Source of the DNA: Bacteroidales bacterium
GTDB taxonomy: Bacteria > Bacteroidota > Bacteroidia > Bacteroidales > Muribaculaceae
Direction of reading: 5' to 3'
Length of the DNA stretch: 64,000 nucleotides
Assembly (NCBI GenBank): GCA_900768685.1
Contig: CAAGDX010000018.1
Span: forward strand, 11,588-75,587
Every line of letters begins with the position of its first letter. Position 1 is the first letter of the stretch. The notes under the pieces were generated by a model that was not told the DNA's origin, searched no databases, and saw only the letters and a program-made list of their open reading frames with translations. Below, in pieces: positions 1 to 9,457 of the stretch. The translations under genes and the position numbers were made by a program.

Positions 1-1193
1 ACCTTACAGACATTATTGCTACGGCAGACATCTCCGCTCACGCTACTATCAGCCCGGACCCTGCAGAACCTCACAACTACAATGAACCTGTAGTTTACAC
101 AGTTACTGCTCACGACGGTGTGACTAAAGCTGAATACACCGTAGTGAAAGAAGTTCCGGAAAAAATCGACTTCGGATTTGATAAGAACAGCGTAGAACAG
201 CTCTTCAATATGGACCCGGTTTCAAACCTCGGTATGCCGGCATACAACGTTAACGTTGGTCCTACTATTGCTGCTCTGAAGGGTAAAGTTGTTCTCTGTG
301 TAGGCGATGGTTCTACTCCTATTTACATCAACGGTATTTCCGGTGCCAAGATGGGTGAAATCAAACTTGGTGCAGCCGTTGCAGGTAGTATCACAAACGA
401 CGAGGCTGAACACCTCCTCATTGTGAACAAAGCAAATGGTGGCGAAACACTTAACATCTATCGCACAAACAGCGTTGATGAAACTCCGGTTCTCTTCCAC
501 TCATTCACTAACCCGTCTTCATTCCCATGCGGCTCTAAGATTAAGGCTATCGGTAATATCGATGGTGATGCTATCATCACTATCACTAACGAAGGTATTG
601 ATGGAGTTTCCGCTACAGGCGAGTTTATCATGGTTGTCGTTCGTGCCGGTGTTGTAGCAGACGTTGTTGCACAAGATGTATCCGGCTTAGAATACTCATG
701 GGGTTCCGCTCCTGTAAACTTCACAACTGTTGTTCCTCGCACTGTAAATCCTGCAGACGGTGTATTCCTCAGCTACTATGGTCCGAGCCAGCTCGTACAC
801 ATTGCAGCAGACGGCACTGTAAGCGGTGGTTTCAACTCAGATACAACAGGCTGGGGTCTTAACCCGAACTGTCTTGACTCCAAGGCATTTAACAACTGCA
901 ACTATATGGCACTCTTCGTAGTGAGCCACTTCCCGGCATGGGGTATGGGTCCACAACTTTACCTCTACAATGTTTCTGATATGTCTAAGTTCACAGGTAG
1001 CGATGTAACAGACGTTGCTTGTCTTGAACTCACAAATCAAGGGATTGAATGGTATCAACTTGGTGACTACTCTATTGCATCCGGTGACGTTGTTATCGCT
1101 CCAAGTGCAGACGGCTACAAACTCTACATCTACTACTACGACCACAACTCTCAAGCATTTGGCGGTTACGTGGCAGACTGTATCAAGAGATAA
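1..1193 (+). CDS. Surface lipoprotein, 3' part only (DUF5018-like segment plus beta-rich C-terminus)
   Basis: The gene runs in from the left edge: the frame is open from base 3 to the TAA at 1191-1193, so the GTG at 120 is internal and the real start is outside the window. The first visible residues (ATISPDPAEP, then YTVTAHDGVTKAEYTV) match the repeat-like beta-sandwich segment of DUF5018-type Bacteroidales lipoproteins. The following roughly 320 residues are rich in short beta strands, Gly and Asp, resembling a beta-propeller. No catalytic motif is seen. It lies upstream of the secreted glycosidases and probably belongs to the same glycan locus as a surface glycan-binding protein. The family assignment is by recognition of this segment only; the propeller is inference. 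Confidence 0.7.
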   Translation, partial: LTDIIATADISAHATISPDPAEPHNYNEPVVYTVTAHDGVTKAEYTVVKEVPEKIDFGFDKNSVEQLFNMDPVSNLGMPAYNVNVGPTIAALKGKVVLCVGDGSTPIYINGISGAKMGEIKLGAAVAGSITNDEAEHLLIVNKANGGETLNIYRTNSVDETPVLFHSFTNPSSFPCGSKIKAIGNIDGDAIITITNEGIDGVSATGEFIMVVVRAGVVADVVAQDVSGLEYSWGSAPVNFTTVVPRTVNPADGVFLSYYGPSQLVHIAADGTVSGGFNSDTTGWGLNPNCLDSKAFNNCNYMALFVVSHFPAWGMGPQLYLYNVSDMSKFTGSDVTDVACLELTNQGIEWYQLGDYSIASGDVVIAPSADGYKLYIYYYDHNSQAFGGYVADCIKR

Positions 1194-1212
1194 AAAACAG
1201 GTCTTTTAGGGG

Positions 1213-1250
1213 ATAGCTAAATTAGCTATTTTAGCTGAGATAGCTATCCC
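1213..1250. repeat. 9-bp-period array A (four units) forming a hairpin
   Basis: AGCT recurs exactly every 9 bases (1215, 1224, 1233, 1242), giving four units of the type wTAGCTnnn. The outer bases GGGATAGCT and AGCTATCCC also pair, so the array could fold as a hairpin after the preceding lipoprotein gene. No T-run follows, so it is not a standard terminator. Its right end (GCTATCCCTCCC) resembles those of arrays C and D. Confidence 0.7.
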
Positions 1251-1299
1251 TCCCTAAAACGATATTTAAGGAAACAAATAAAAATTAATCTTAGGAAAA

Positions 1300-2334
1300 A
1301 TGAAAATCAAGAAATATTTGGTAATCCCGGCAGCTTGCTTGGCACTTTCTTTCGGAATGATGTCTTGCGGTGAAGGTGATGGCGACATCCAGTGGTGGGA
1401 TTGGAGTCAAAACAATCCTCAGCCGGAACCCGAACCGGAACCGGAACCAACTCCGGAACCGGACCGTTATGTGGAAACTCTCGGCTGTATCGACGTTAAG
1501 GCTACATACGAAGGTCTTACTTCCGCTCTCCCTGAATACATGAATCTTTACACATATCAGAAAGAGTTTGAAGGCAAAGAAATCAAGGCTTTCATTGCTG
1601 TTGCAGATATGGACAAAGCTACATTCAGCGTTCTCGGTGAAGCTACAGGCTACAACACTCCTTCCGAACTCTATGCTGCAGAAAACCACGCTATCATCAT
1701 AAACGGCGGTTTCTTCTGGGACGGCTCTTCACTCAGCCTTATCCAGCGTGGCGGCGAACTCGTTTGCCCGAATGTGCAGGTTGACAGCCCGGACTGGACA
1801 GATACTTGGTACTATATGCCACGCGGTACTTTCGCTCAGAAAGCAGACGGCACATACTTCACAGGTTGGACTTACACTTCACTTTCAAACCAGACTTTCT
1901 GGTATCCTACATCTATGCCGCTTGAAAACGGTCGCGTTCCTGATATGACTTATCCGGAAGGTGCACAGGAATTTGTGGCTGAAACTGCTATCGGTGGCGG
2001 TCCTGTCCTTGTTCTTGACAGCAAAGTTGTGAACACTCACGAAGACGAATACCTCCTCATCAATCCTACAGACAATCGTCCGCGTACAGCAATCGGTATC
2101 GATGCTGAAAACAACAAGATTATCTACTTTGTTTGCGAAGGTGACGGTATGACGGCAGGTATCGGCGGTATGACACTGGAAGACGTTGCAAACTTCATGA
2201 TTTATCTCGGTTGCAACGAGGCTCTTAACCTTGACGGTGGCGGTTCTTCTTGTATGCTTGTCAACGGTGAAGAAACTATCAAACCGTCTGACGGCAAACA
2301 GCGTTCTGTTGTTTCTGCAGTAGCACTTGACTAA
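1300..2334 (+). CDS. Phosphodiester glycosidase family lipoprotein (NAGPA domain)
   Basis: 344 residues. A lipoprotein signal ends at the Cys of MMSC (C23), followed by an acidic/proline-rich linker (repeated EPEP, residues 40-53) that probably spaces the enzyme from the membrane. The NAGPA (uncovering-enzyme, DUF2233-like) domain shows NGGFFW at N135, RPRTAIG at 260-266 and the signature LDGGGSS with D312. Characterised members remove a sugar from a sugar-1-phosphate diester, such as GlcNAc-1-P-6-Man. All signature residues look intact, so it is probably active, most likely on the cell surface. It is separated from the next gene by a strong hairpin but lies in the same orientation as the other glycan enzymes. 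Confidence 0.88.
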   Translation: MKIKKYLVIPAACLALSFGMMSCGEGDGDIQWWDWSQNNPQPEPEPEPEPTPEPDRYVETLGCIDVKATYEGLTSALPEYMNLYTYQKEFEGKEIKAFIAVADMDKATFSVLGEATGYNTPSELYAAENHAIIINGGFFWDGSSLSLIQRGGELVCPNVQVDSPDWTDTWYYMPRGTFAQKADGTYFTGWTYTSLSNQTFWYPTSMPLENGRVPDMTYPEGAQEFVAETAIGGGPVLVLDSKVVNTHEDEYLLINPTDNRPRTAIGIDAENNKIIYFVCEGDGMTAGIGGMTLEDVANFMIYLGCNEALNLDGGGSSCMLVNGEETIKPSDGKQRSVVSAVALD

Positions 2335-2351
2335 TTCTAATTAACTTTTCG

Positions 2352-2394
2352 GAGTTCCCGTTTTATGTGGTTTTCCTATTACGGGAACTCTTTT
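2352..2394 (+). terminator. Hairpin with short T-run between NAGPA and GHL10 genes
   Basis: A perfect 10-bp inverted repeat (GAGTTCCCGT at 2352-2361, ACGGGAACTC at 2381-2390) is followed by CTTTTAT. It is a plausible but weak intrinsic terminator or mRNA-stabilising hairpin inside the gene run. It also covers the upstream possible start at 2367, which argues for the start of the next gene at 2418. Confidence 0.6.
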
Positions 2395-2417
2395 ATGTTA
2401 TATTTTTTATAGTAAAA

Positions 2418-3788
2418 ATGAGTTTTTCCAAACACATAAAATACTTATTTACTTTTCTGGCAATCTCATCTATTGCTGTTTCATGCTCCAAAGACGATCC
2501 GGATCCATGGTGGAACAACAAAGATAATCCGGGCAATCCTACTCCTACGCCTAACCCTGACCCGGAACCTGAAGTTCCGGCAGAGAAACCTCGCTTTATG
2601 TGGATAGATGCTCCGGCAAACTTCCCGCGTTTTGCGGATTCTCAGGAAAATATCGCCACAGACCTCAAAAAGGCTTACAATAGCGGTATTACTGACGTGG
2701 TTGTAGATATTCGTCCTTACACGGGTGATATCCTTTTTGCTTCCTCAACCGGCGACCCGATGGTTCGCATTGACGTTTGGGACAATGGCTATCATTTCTA
2801 TAACCGCACCGCCACTTGGGACTATTTGCAGACGTTTATTGACAAAGGTCATGAGATAGGTCTCCGTGTGCATGCCGGCTTTAACACTTTTGTGGGCGGC
2901 TGCAAGTATTACTACGGACTTGGCGAAGACGGTATGGTGTATCGCGACAGCAGCAAGAAAGACTGGGTTACCGTACTCAATCTTGACGGCACTCTCGTGA
3001 ACTCTATGGACTGCAACGATGACGATTACTCCACAAAATTCCTCAATCCTGCGAACGATGACGTGCAAAATTACATCATTGCACTCCTCCGTGACCTGGC
3101 TAAGTACGACCTTGACGGAATTTTCCTGGATCGCTGTCGCTACGATGGCATTTATGCCGATTTCTCTGACGTTTCCAAAACAAAATTCGAGAAATACCTC
3201 GGTTACAGCATCACAGGCTATCCAAATTCCGTTTGGAACAATTACGAAAAAGAATGGTACGCTTTCCATGCTAAAACTATCCATGATTTTATCATAAAAG
3301 CACGCGATGCCGTGAAAACCGTTAATCCTGATGTACAGTTTGGCGTATATGTAGGTGCTTGGTACTCAGAGTATTATTACTATGGAGTGAACTGGGCGAG
3401 CCCCAAATACCGTGCTTCCTCAAATTATTCCTGGGCAAACACGGAATGGGACAAATACGGCTACGCAGACCATCTGGACTTCCTTCTTCTTGGTGCATAC
3501 GCAGGTGCAGACAATATCTACGGCTCAACGGAATGGACCTGCCAGGGCTTCTGCCAACTTGCAAAGACAAAACTCTGCGGCGACGTGAAGTTTGCAGGCG
3601 GACCTGACGTGGGCAACGGTACAGGCTGGACTGAAGGCGGACGCGGCAATGCAGTGACACAGAGCATTGACGCTTGCATCAACGCTTCAGACGGCTACTT
3701 CATTTTTGATATGGTACACGTCCGTAATTACAATTACTGGAATGCCATTAAGACAGGTGTAAATAAATATAAAGCAACTGTGAAATAA
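2418..3788 (+). CDS. GHL10-type glycoside hydrolase-like lipoprotein
   Basis: 456 residues from ATG 2418. That start gives a clean lipoprotein signal (lipobox SIAVSC) and a Pro-rich linker; an in-frame ATG at 2367 lies inside a hairpin and is rejected. The rest is a TIM-barrel-like glycoside hydrolase of the GHL10/DUF187 group: RFMWIDAPANFPRF opening strand, DVVVDIRPYTGDILF, HAGFNTF, and DGIFLDRCRYDGI with D238-R239-x-R241-Y242-D243. Characterised GHL10 relatives include DigH, which cuts denuded peptidoglycan strands; the substrate here is unknown. The catalytic half of the gene at 5348 is its paralogue. Its stop overlaps the next start by one base (TAATG at 3786-3790), so the two are translationally coupled. 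Confidence 0.8.
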   Translation: MSFSKHIKYLFTFLAISSIAVSCSKDDPDPWWNNKDNPGNPTPTPNPDPEPEVPAEKPRFMWIDAPANFPRFADSQENIATDLKKAYNSGITDVVVDIRPYTGDILFASSTGDPMVRIDVWDNGYHFYNRTATWDYLQTFIDKGHEIGLRVHAGFNTFVGGCKYYYGLGEDGMVYRDSSKKDWVTVLNLDGTLVNSMDCNDDDYSTKFLNPANDDVQNYIIALLRDLAKYDLDGIFLDRCRYDGIYADFSDVSKTKFEKYLGYSITGYPNSVWNNYEKEWYAFHAKTIHDFIIKARDAVKTVNPDVQFGVYVGAWYSEYYYYGVNWASPKYRASSNYSWANTEWDKYGYADHLDFLLLGAYAGADNIYGSTEWTCQGFCQLAKTKLCGDVKFAGGPDVGNGTGWTEGGRGNAVTQSIDACINASDGYFIFDMVHVRNYNYWNAIKTGVNKYKATVK

Positions 3789-5224
3789 TGAAAAAAACTC
3801 TTATATCCAATGTTGCAAGCCTCGTGCTTGCAGCATTGTTTCCCTTTTTCTCCGTTTCAGCCCAAGGGCTGCAAACAAGACTTATAAGCGGCTGTGTTCA
3901 CGACGGCGGTAAGGGTATTGCAAACGTGGCTGTGACAGACGGAATGAATATCGTCCGCACTGATGCCGCCGGCAATTACTCTCTTCTCACACTCTCCGAT
4001 ACACGTTTTGTGTATATCACCATTCCTTCCGGCTATGAAACGGAAGTGAAAGACTCTACAATTCCTCAATTTTACAAAGAACTGACAGCGGAGGACAATT
4101 ACGACTTTTGTCTGAAAAAATCCGACGTTGATGTCACAAACCACGTCTTTTTTGTTCACGCAGATGCACAAGTCACCTCCGTGGAAGATGTGGAGCAATA
4201 CAAATCCATTGTTGCAGACAATGTTGCCCTTAAAAACACATATTCCGGAATGAAAGTGTTCGGTATGGACTGCGGTGACATTGTGGGCGATTCTCCATGG
4301 TTCTTTCCAAACTATGTGGAAGCCGTGAAACCGCTTGATATGCCTGTTTTCCGTGCTATCGGAAACCACGATATGGATTATTTCGGACGTACTTACGAAA
4401 CGTCTTACAAAACTTTTGAAACATACTTTGGTCCAAAGCATTTCTCTTTTGATTGCGGCGACGCTCACTATATCGTAATTGATGATAATTTCTACACCGG
4501 TTACGGAATAAACTATTTCACATACGTTGACGAAAAAACTTTCCGCTGGCTGGAGCAAGACCTCGCAGGTGTGGCTAAAGACAAACTCCTCTTCGTCTTT
4601 ATGCACATCCCCACATCTCTCGTGGCAGACCTTGATGAGGCTAAATTCGGCACGGACGAGATGACAAACGTCCGTCAGTTCCACGCTCTCTTTGAAGGCT
4701 ACGAAACTCACATCATTTCCGGACATACGCATTTTAACCTCAATGTGGAGTTCTCAGACAAAATGATGGAACACAACACTGCCGCCGCTTGCGGTACGTG
4801 GTGGAGAACGGAAGAATGTATGGACGGTACTCCTCGCGGATATGCTGTCTATGAAGTGTCCGGGAAAACCGTGAAATGGTACTATAAATCATCAGGCTAT
4901 GACCGTGATTATCAGATGAGAGTGTATGCTCCCGGAAATTCGGAGGATTTTCCGGAAGATGTGATTGCAAACGTGTGGAACTACGATAGCCGCTGGACTG
5001 TGGAACTCCTGGAAGATGGTGTCAAAACGGCTGACATGGTGAAATATACGGACTATGACCCTATCTCACGCGAGCATTGCAGCAACCGTGAAATTGTGCT
5101 CTACGACTGGATTTGGCCTATTAAAAACAGCCACATGTTCCATGCTAAACCGCTTAACCCGGAGGCAAAAATTCAAGTCCGTGCCACAGACAGATTCGGA
5201 AAAGTTTATATCCATGACCTGTAA
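3788..5224 (+). CDS. Secreted calcineurin-like metallophosphoesterase
   Basis: 478 residues with a Sec signal peptide ending at VSAQG. An N-terminal beta-sandwich (about residues 30-110, GCVHDGGKGIANVAVTDG) precedes the metallophosphoesterase core: DCGDIVGD (D161-D168), GNHD (192-195), FMHIP near 275 and GHTH (312-315). The first metal motif reads HADAQ where most of the superfamily has DxH; D-x-Q is common in this Bacteroidales subfamily, so I do not read it as loss of function. A C-terminal beta domain follows from about residue 360. It probably hydrolyses a phosphomonoester or phosphodiester in the periplasm or outside the cell. Next to the phosphodiester glycosidase and coupled to the GHL10 gene, it supports a phosphate-bearing glycan as the target; that is inference. 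Confidence 0.87.
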   Translation: MKKTLISNVASLVLAALFPFFSVSAQGLQTRLISGCVHDGGKGIANVAVTDGMNIVRTDAAGNYSLLTLSDTRFVYITIPSGYETEVKDSTIPQFYKELTAEDNYDFCLKKSDVDVTNHVFFVHADAQVTSVEDVEQYKSIVADNVALKNTYSGMKVFGMDCGDIVGDSPWFFPNYVEAVKPLDMPVFRAIGNHDMDYFGRTYETSYKTFETYFGPKHFSFDCGDAHYIVIDDNFYTGYGINYFTYVDEKTFRWLEQDLAGVAKDKLLFVFMHIPTSLVADLDEAKFGTDEMTNVRQFHALFEGYETHIISGHTHFNLNVEFSDKMMEHNTAAACGTWWRTEECMDGTPRGYAVYEVSGKTVKWYYKSSGYDRDYQMRVYAPGNSEDFPEDVIANVWNYDSRWTVELLEDGVKTADMVKYTDYDPISREHCSNREIVLYDWIWPIKNSHMFHAKPLNPEAKIQVRATDRFGKVYIHDL

Positions 5225-5230
5225 TTAAGT

Positions 5231-5319
5231 AATATCGGAGTTCTCGGAGCACTCTGAAATATCGGAGTTATCAAAGCACTCGGAAATATCAGAGTTCTCG
5301 GAGCACTCGGAGTTCTGGG
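5231..5319. repeat. 27-bp (3 x 9) tandem array B
   Basis: Three 27-bp units at 5231-5257, 5258-5284 and 5285-5311 plus a partial fourth. Each unit is itself three 9-mers of the type nnnnTCGGA (for example AATATCGGA, GTTCTCGGA, GCACTCGGA). It fills most of the 123-bp gap between the phosphoesterase and the esterase/GHL10 fusion. No gene or clear promoter is seen in the gap. Confidence 0.9.
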
Positions 5320-5347
5320 AAATTTACAAAAACTAAATCCACCTATC

Positions 5348-8002
5348 ATGAAACTGAAACACATAATTTTATCATCACTCATAGCATCATCACTCACTGC
5401 AAATGCGGAAATAAGCCTTGCGGGCATTTTCGGCAACGGAATGGTGCTGCAACAAAATTCACAAGTGACATTGCACGGCAATGCCGCTCCAAATTCTAAA
5501 ATTTCTATTAAGCCGGAATGGGCTGCAAAGGTTCAAACAGCGGTTGCAGATGAAAACGGTTGCTGGTCTGCACAAGTGGCAACTCCCTCATTCGGCGGTC
5601 CTTACAGCATAAATTTCAAGGGTGACGGAGTAAAAGAAAAATCAGGTCTCAAACTCAGCGATGTGCTGATTGGCGAGGTGTGGCTGTGCTCCGGTCAGAG
5701 CAATATGGAAATGCCCGTTAGAGGTTTCCGCGGACAGCCTGTAAACGGTTCTGCCGAACTGATTGCAGACGCCAAGGCCTCACGAAATCTCCGTCTTTAC
5801 CGTCAGCCTAATGCTTGGAAAACCACTGTAGCAGACGATATTTACGATTCAAAGTGGACTGTGGCAGACGCTAAAAACGTGGCTGATTTCAGTGCGGTAG
5901 GCTATGTTTTTGCAGACAAATTGCAGTCGTCGCTTGATGTTCCCGTGGGTATTATCCAGTGTGCCTGGAGTATGTCCACAATAGAAGCATGGATGCCGAG
6001 AAGCACCTTTGAATCACAATTCCCGGAAATTGCCATGCCGGACGTTGCAGGCACGGATTTCGGTTGGACTCAAGGCACGCCAACGCTGCTCTGGAACGCA
6101 ATGGTGGCACCGTGGAAAGGTTTCCCTATTGCAGGCGTTTTATGGTACCAAGGCGAGGCAAACACACCGAATGCGGAGCGTTACAGCCGTCTTTTCCCGG
6201 CAATGGTGAAAGACTGGAGAACTCTCTTTGCAAACGATAATCTCCCGTTCTATTACTGCCAACTCGCACCATGGCGTGATGCAGGATGTGAAAAAACTCT
6301 CTGGGCTGATTTTCGCAAAATGCAGACGGAACTCCTTGATGCTGTGCCAAATACGGAAATGGTAACTGTAGGTGACCTGGGTGACAGCATCTTCATTCAT
6401 TTTCCTCAAAAAATAGAAGTGGGCAAGCGTTTCGCTTATCTTGCACTTGAAAATCACTATGGCTACGAAGGTCTTGACAGCCGTGCTCCTATCGCAGTGA
6501 GCGTGACTGAAGACGGCAACGACTATATTGTAGAATTTAAGCACGGAGCAAACGGTCTTACTCCTGAAAATCAAGTTCTTACAGGTTTTGAGATTGTTGA
6601 CGAGCAAGGTAATATTCACCCTGCGGAAGCCACAATCCTGAATGGCGACTGCAAAGTGAAAATCACTAATCCGGGTGTGAAATATCCCGCAGAAGTGCGT
6701 TACGGCTATCACAACTATTTCAAGGCTTCGCTTTTTAACAATATCGGTATTCCTGCTTCACCATTCCGTATGGAGGTGCCGAGAAAGCAGAAAACGGCAC
6801 TTATGTGGATAGATGCGGAGGCAAATTATCGTCGTTTCTGCAATGCTGATTCCATTGACTATTACATCAAGAAAATTCGCGATATAGGTTTCACACATGC
6901 TGTGGTTTGCATTCGTCCTATCACAGGTGAAGTGCTGTATAACAGTGATATAGCACCAAAACTCGAGGGTTTGGACTGTGATTACGACTATCTGCAGAAA
7001 TTTATTGAAACAGGGCATAAATACGGCGTGAAAATCATTGCTTCCATGAACGTTTTCTGTGCCGGACATAACTATCACGACAAAGGTCTTGTATATGACG
7101 GACATGCAGACTGGGCAAGCATTGTTTATGACCCTAAACGCGGACTTATTCCTATCACGGAGCAGAAACACAAATACGGTGCTATGGTGAATCCGTTAAA
7201 TCCTGAATATCAAGACTATATCATCAGCGTTATGCAGGAAATAGTTACCAAATATCCGGAACTTGACGGACTTATGACGGACCGTGTACGCTACGATGGT
7301 ATTCAGGCGGATTTCTCTGAACTCAGCCGCAAAACTTTTGAGCAATACATTGGTAAAAAACTCAAAAAATTCCCGGAAGACATCCTCTCCTGGGACAATT
7401 CAAAGCGTCACCCGAAACCGGTGCCGGGCAAATACTTCAAGGAATGGATTGAATGGCGTGCAACAGTGATTACGGGCTTTATGGCTCGTGCTCGCGAGGC
7501 TGTGAAAGCCGTGAAAAATGACATTCCGTTCTGCACTTACACAGGTGCTTGGTATCCGTCTTACTATGAGGTGGGCGTGAACTTTGCAAGTCGTGATTTT
7601 GACCCTGCAGCAGAATTTGACTGGGCTACACCGGACTATAAGAAAACCGGCTATGCGGAACTCATAGATATCTATGCTACAGGTAATTACTACACGGACA
7701 TCACCATTGATGAATACCTCGGCAAGGGCGGCAGCGAAATCTGGAACGAAACAGACTCGCAGGCACAGTCCGGAACATGGTACTGTGTGGAAGGCTCCTG
7801 CCAAAATCTCCGCAGAATACTTGGAAATAATGAATTTCTTGGCGGAATACTCGTGGACCAGTTCTACGAATTTCCGGAAAAACTCTCGGAAACTATCCGT
7901 GAAAACCTTAAGGACTCCGATGGACTTATGGTGTTTGATATAGTGCATATTATAACTAAAAACCTCTGGAACGAGGTTGAAAAAGGTATGAAAAATGAAT
8001 AA
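5348..8002 (+). CDS. Bifunctional secreted protein: sialate-O-acetylesterase (SGNH) fused to GHL10-like hydrolase
   Basis: 884 residues with a Sec signal peptide ending near TANAE. Residues about 20-475 form a sialate-O-acetylesterase (SASA/SGNH) domain: block I CSGQSNMEM with Ser118, GVLWYQGEANT, and a C-terminal Asp/His segment DSIFIHFPQK. Residues about 480-884 repeat the fold of the gene at 2418: KTALMWIDAEANYRRF, VVCIRPITGEVLY, DGLMTDRVRYDGI (D645, R646, R648, Y649, D650) and CTYTGAWYPSYYEVGVNFAS. The reading frame is continuous, so this is a true fusion, not a frameshift. Deacetylation and backbone cleavage would thus be tethered. It overlaps the next gene by 8 bases. The named sugar (sialic acid) is only the family label; any O-acetylated sugar is possible. 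Confidence 0.87.
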   Translation: MKLKHIILSSLIASSLTANAEISLAGIFGNGMVLQQNSQVTLHGNAAPNSKISIKPEWAAKVQTAVADENGCWSAQVATPSFGGPYSINFKGDGVKEKSGLKLSDVLIGEVWLCSGQSNMEMPVRGFRGQPVNGSAELIADAKASRNLRLYRQPNAWKTTVADDIYDSKWTVADAKNVADFSAVGYVFADKLQSSLDVPVGIIQCAWSMSTIEAWMPRSTFESQFPEIAMPDVAGTDFGWTQGTPTLLWNAMVAPWKGFPIAGVLWYQGEANTPNAERYSRLFPAMVKDWRTLFANDNLPFYYCQLAPWRDAGCEKTLWADFRKMQTELLDAVPNTEMVTVGDLGDSIFIHFPQKIEVGKRFAYLALENHYGYEGLDSRAPIAVSVTEDGNDYIVEFKHGANGLTPENQVLTGFEIVDEQGNIHPAEATILNGDCKVKITNPGVKYPAEVRYGYHNYFKASLFNNIGIPASPFRMEVPRKQKTALMWIDAEANYRRFCNADSIDYYIKKIRDIGFTHAVVCIRPITGEVLYNSDIAPKLEGLDCDYDYLQKFIETGHKYGVKIIASMNVFCAGHNYHDKGLVYDGHADWASIVYDPKRGLIPITEQKHKYGAMVNPLNPEYQDYIISVMQEIVTKYPELDGLMTDRVRYDGIQADFSELSRKTFEQYIGKKLKKFPEDILSWDNSKRHPKPVPGKYFKEWIEWRATVITGFMARAREAVKAVKNDIPFCTYTGAWYPSYYEVGVNFASRDFDPAAEFDWATPDYKKTGYAELIDIYATGNYYTDITIDEYLGKGGSEIWNETDSQAQSGTWYCVEGSCQNLRRILGNNEFLGGILVDQFYEFPEKLSETIRENLKDSDGLMVFDIVHIITKNLWNEVEKGMKNE

Positions 8003-9410
8003 TCGTGCTCTTTCCATTGATGCTCTCCGCGGCTATGCCATAATCACTATGGTGCTCAGTGCCACGGTTGTGTATGGCGTGCTTCCGGGCTGGATGTACC
8101 ACGCTCAAGTGCCGCCACCGGACCATTTCTTTAACCCGGATTTACCCGGACTTACGTGGGTAGATATGGTGTTCCCGAGTTTCCTTTTTGCACTCGGTGC
8201 CGCACTCCCGTTCTCCGTGGGTAAAAAATATGCAAAAGGGCAGAGTAAACTCAGTCTTGCCCTCAATGCTCTATGGCGAGGTGTGAAACTCACTTTCTTT
8301 GCTATTCTTATCCAACATTTTTACCCGTTTATGACTTCAAATCCTCAGGATATGAGCAGTTGGTTGCTTGCACTTTTCTGCTTTGCACTTCTTTTCCCCA
8401 TGTATATGCGTCTGCCATGGGAAATGCCGGGGTGGGTGAGAACTGCAATCCAACTTGGTGCTATGGCTATCGGTGCTGCCGTGATGCTGAATATCAAGTA
8501 CGCAAACGGATACACGTTTAATCTCCACACAAGTAATATTATTATCCTTATTCTTGCCAATGTGGCTATTTCCGCCACTTTGCTGTACATCTTCACTATC
8601 GGCAAACCATTTTGGAGAATAGGTATCCTCGGACTCCTTGCCGGACTTTTCTTCTCTGCAGATTTCGACAGCACTTGTTGGCAGCATGCCGTAATCACAT
8701 GGACACCGCTTGACTGGTTTTACAATCCTCTATATCTCAAGTATTTATTCCTTGTGATGCCGGGTTGCTATGCCGGTGAAATCCTTGCAGATTGGTATGC
8801 TCTCCGCAAGAAAGACCCTGCTGCCGCTGCACCGGACTGCAATGAGAAACTTGCTGCACCTGCAATGTTTGTTATTACCCTTGCCGTGGTGATTACAAAT
8901 CTCTGCTTCCTTTATACTCGCCACTTGGAACTTAACTTGCTCTGCACGGCTGTGTTGCTTGCCTGTGGAGGCATAATTCTCAGAAAAGGCGAGGGCTATG
9001 TGGCACTGTGGCGTAAACTCTTTATTTTTGGCGGTTTTATGCTCATTCTCGGTCTTTTCTTTGAAGGCTATGAAGGAGGCATAAAAAAAGACCCCGTGAA
9101 TTTTACATATCTTTTCACCACTGCAGGACTCTCTTTTATGACACTTATATTCTTCAGTGTGATTTGTGACTACTATCAGTGTCACCGCACCACGTCATTC
9201 CTTGTCCTTTCCGGACAAAATCCTATGGTGGCTTATGTTGCCGTGGATTTGCTCATATTCCCGTTGCTCCAGATTACCGGGCTTGTGGATTTCTTGGGCA
9301 TATTCCACACATCACCGTTCATGGGCTTCATGCAGGGAGTGGTGCTGACATCGCTCGCTGTGGTGGTGACTGTGGTGTTCACAAAAATGAAGTGTATTTG
9401 GAGAACATAA
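7995..9410 (+). CDS. DUF5009 family inner-membrane protein (HGSNAT/NagX-like)
   Basis: 471 residues, starting 8 bases before the stop of the fusion gene, so translation is coupled. It opens with SIDALRGYAIITMVL, the hallmark of the acyltransferase-3/HGSNAT (COG4299) group, and has about ten hydrophobic segments plus a conserved loop LTWVDMVFPSFLFALGAALPF. Relatives are the lysosomal heparan-alpha-glucosaminide N-acetyltransferase and bacterial NagX, usually next to N-acetylhexosamine genes. It may transfer acetyl groups to amino sugars or move them across the inner membrane; neither has been shown for DUF5009. Its position directly before the GH20 gene fits a role with hexosamines. Confidence 0.83.
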   Translation: MNNRALSIDALRGYAIITMVLSATVVYGVLPGWMYHAQVPPPDHFFNPDLPGLTWVDMVFPSFLFALGAALPFSVGKKYAKGQSKLSLALNALWRGVKLTFFAILIQHFYPFMTSNPQDMSSWLLALFCFALLFPMYMRLPWEMPGWVRTAIQLGAMAIGAAVMLNIKYANGYTFNLHTSNIIILILANVAISATLLYIFTIGKPFWRIGILGLLAGLFFSADFDSTCWQHAVITWTPLDWFYNPLYLKYLFLVMPGCYAGEILADWYALRKKDPAAAAPDCNEKLAAPAMFVITLAVVITNLCFLYTRHLELNLLCTAVLLACGGIILRKGEGYVALWRKLFIFGGFMLILGLFFEGYEGGIKKDPVNFTYLFTTAGLSFMTLIFFSVICDYYQCHRTTSFLVLSGQNPMVAYVAVDLLIFPLLQITGLVDFLGIFHTSPFMGFMQGVVLTSLAVVVTVVFTKMKCIWRT

Positions 9411-9457
9411 ATATAATTGCTAATTTTAACTAAAAATATAAAACCTGATTTAAGACA

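Noticed and set aside
2367..2417. Upstream start for the GHL10 lipoprotein
   Set aside because: It would place 17 extra residues before the signal peptide and lies within a 10-bp hairpin.
3857..4732. Minus-strand open frame of 291 codons
   Set aside because: It is antisense to the metallophosphoesterase gene with intact motifs; no family resemblance in the reverse frame.
5348..8002. Two adjacent genes joined by sequencing error
   Set aside because: The frame is continuous with no start signal or signal peptide at the domain junction, and the junction is a short linker, so a real fusion is more likely.
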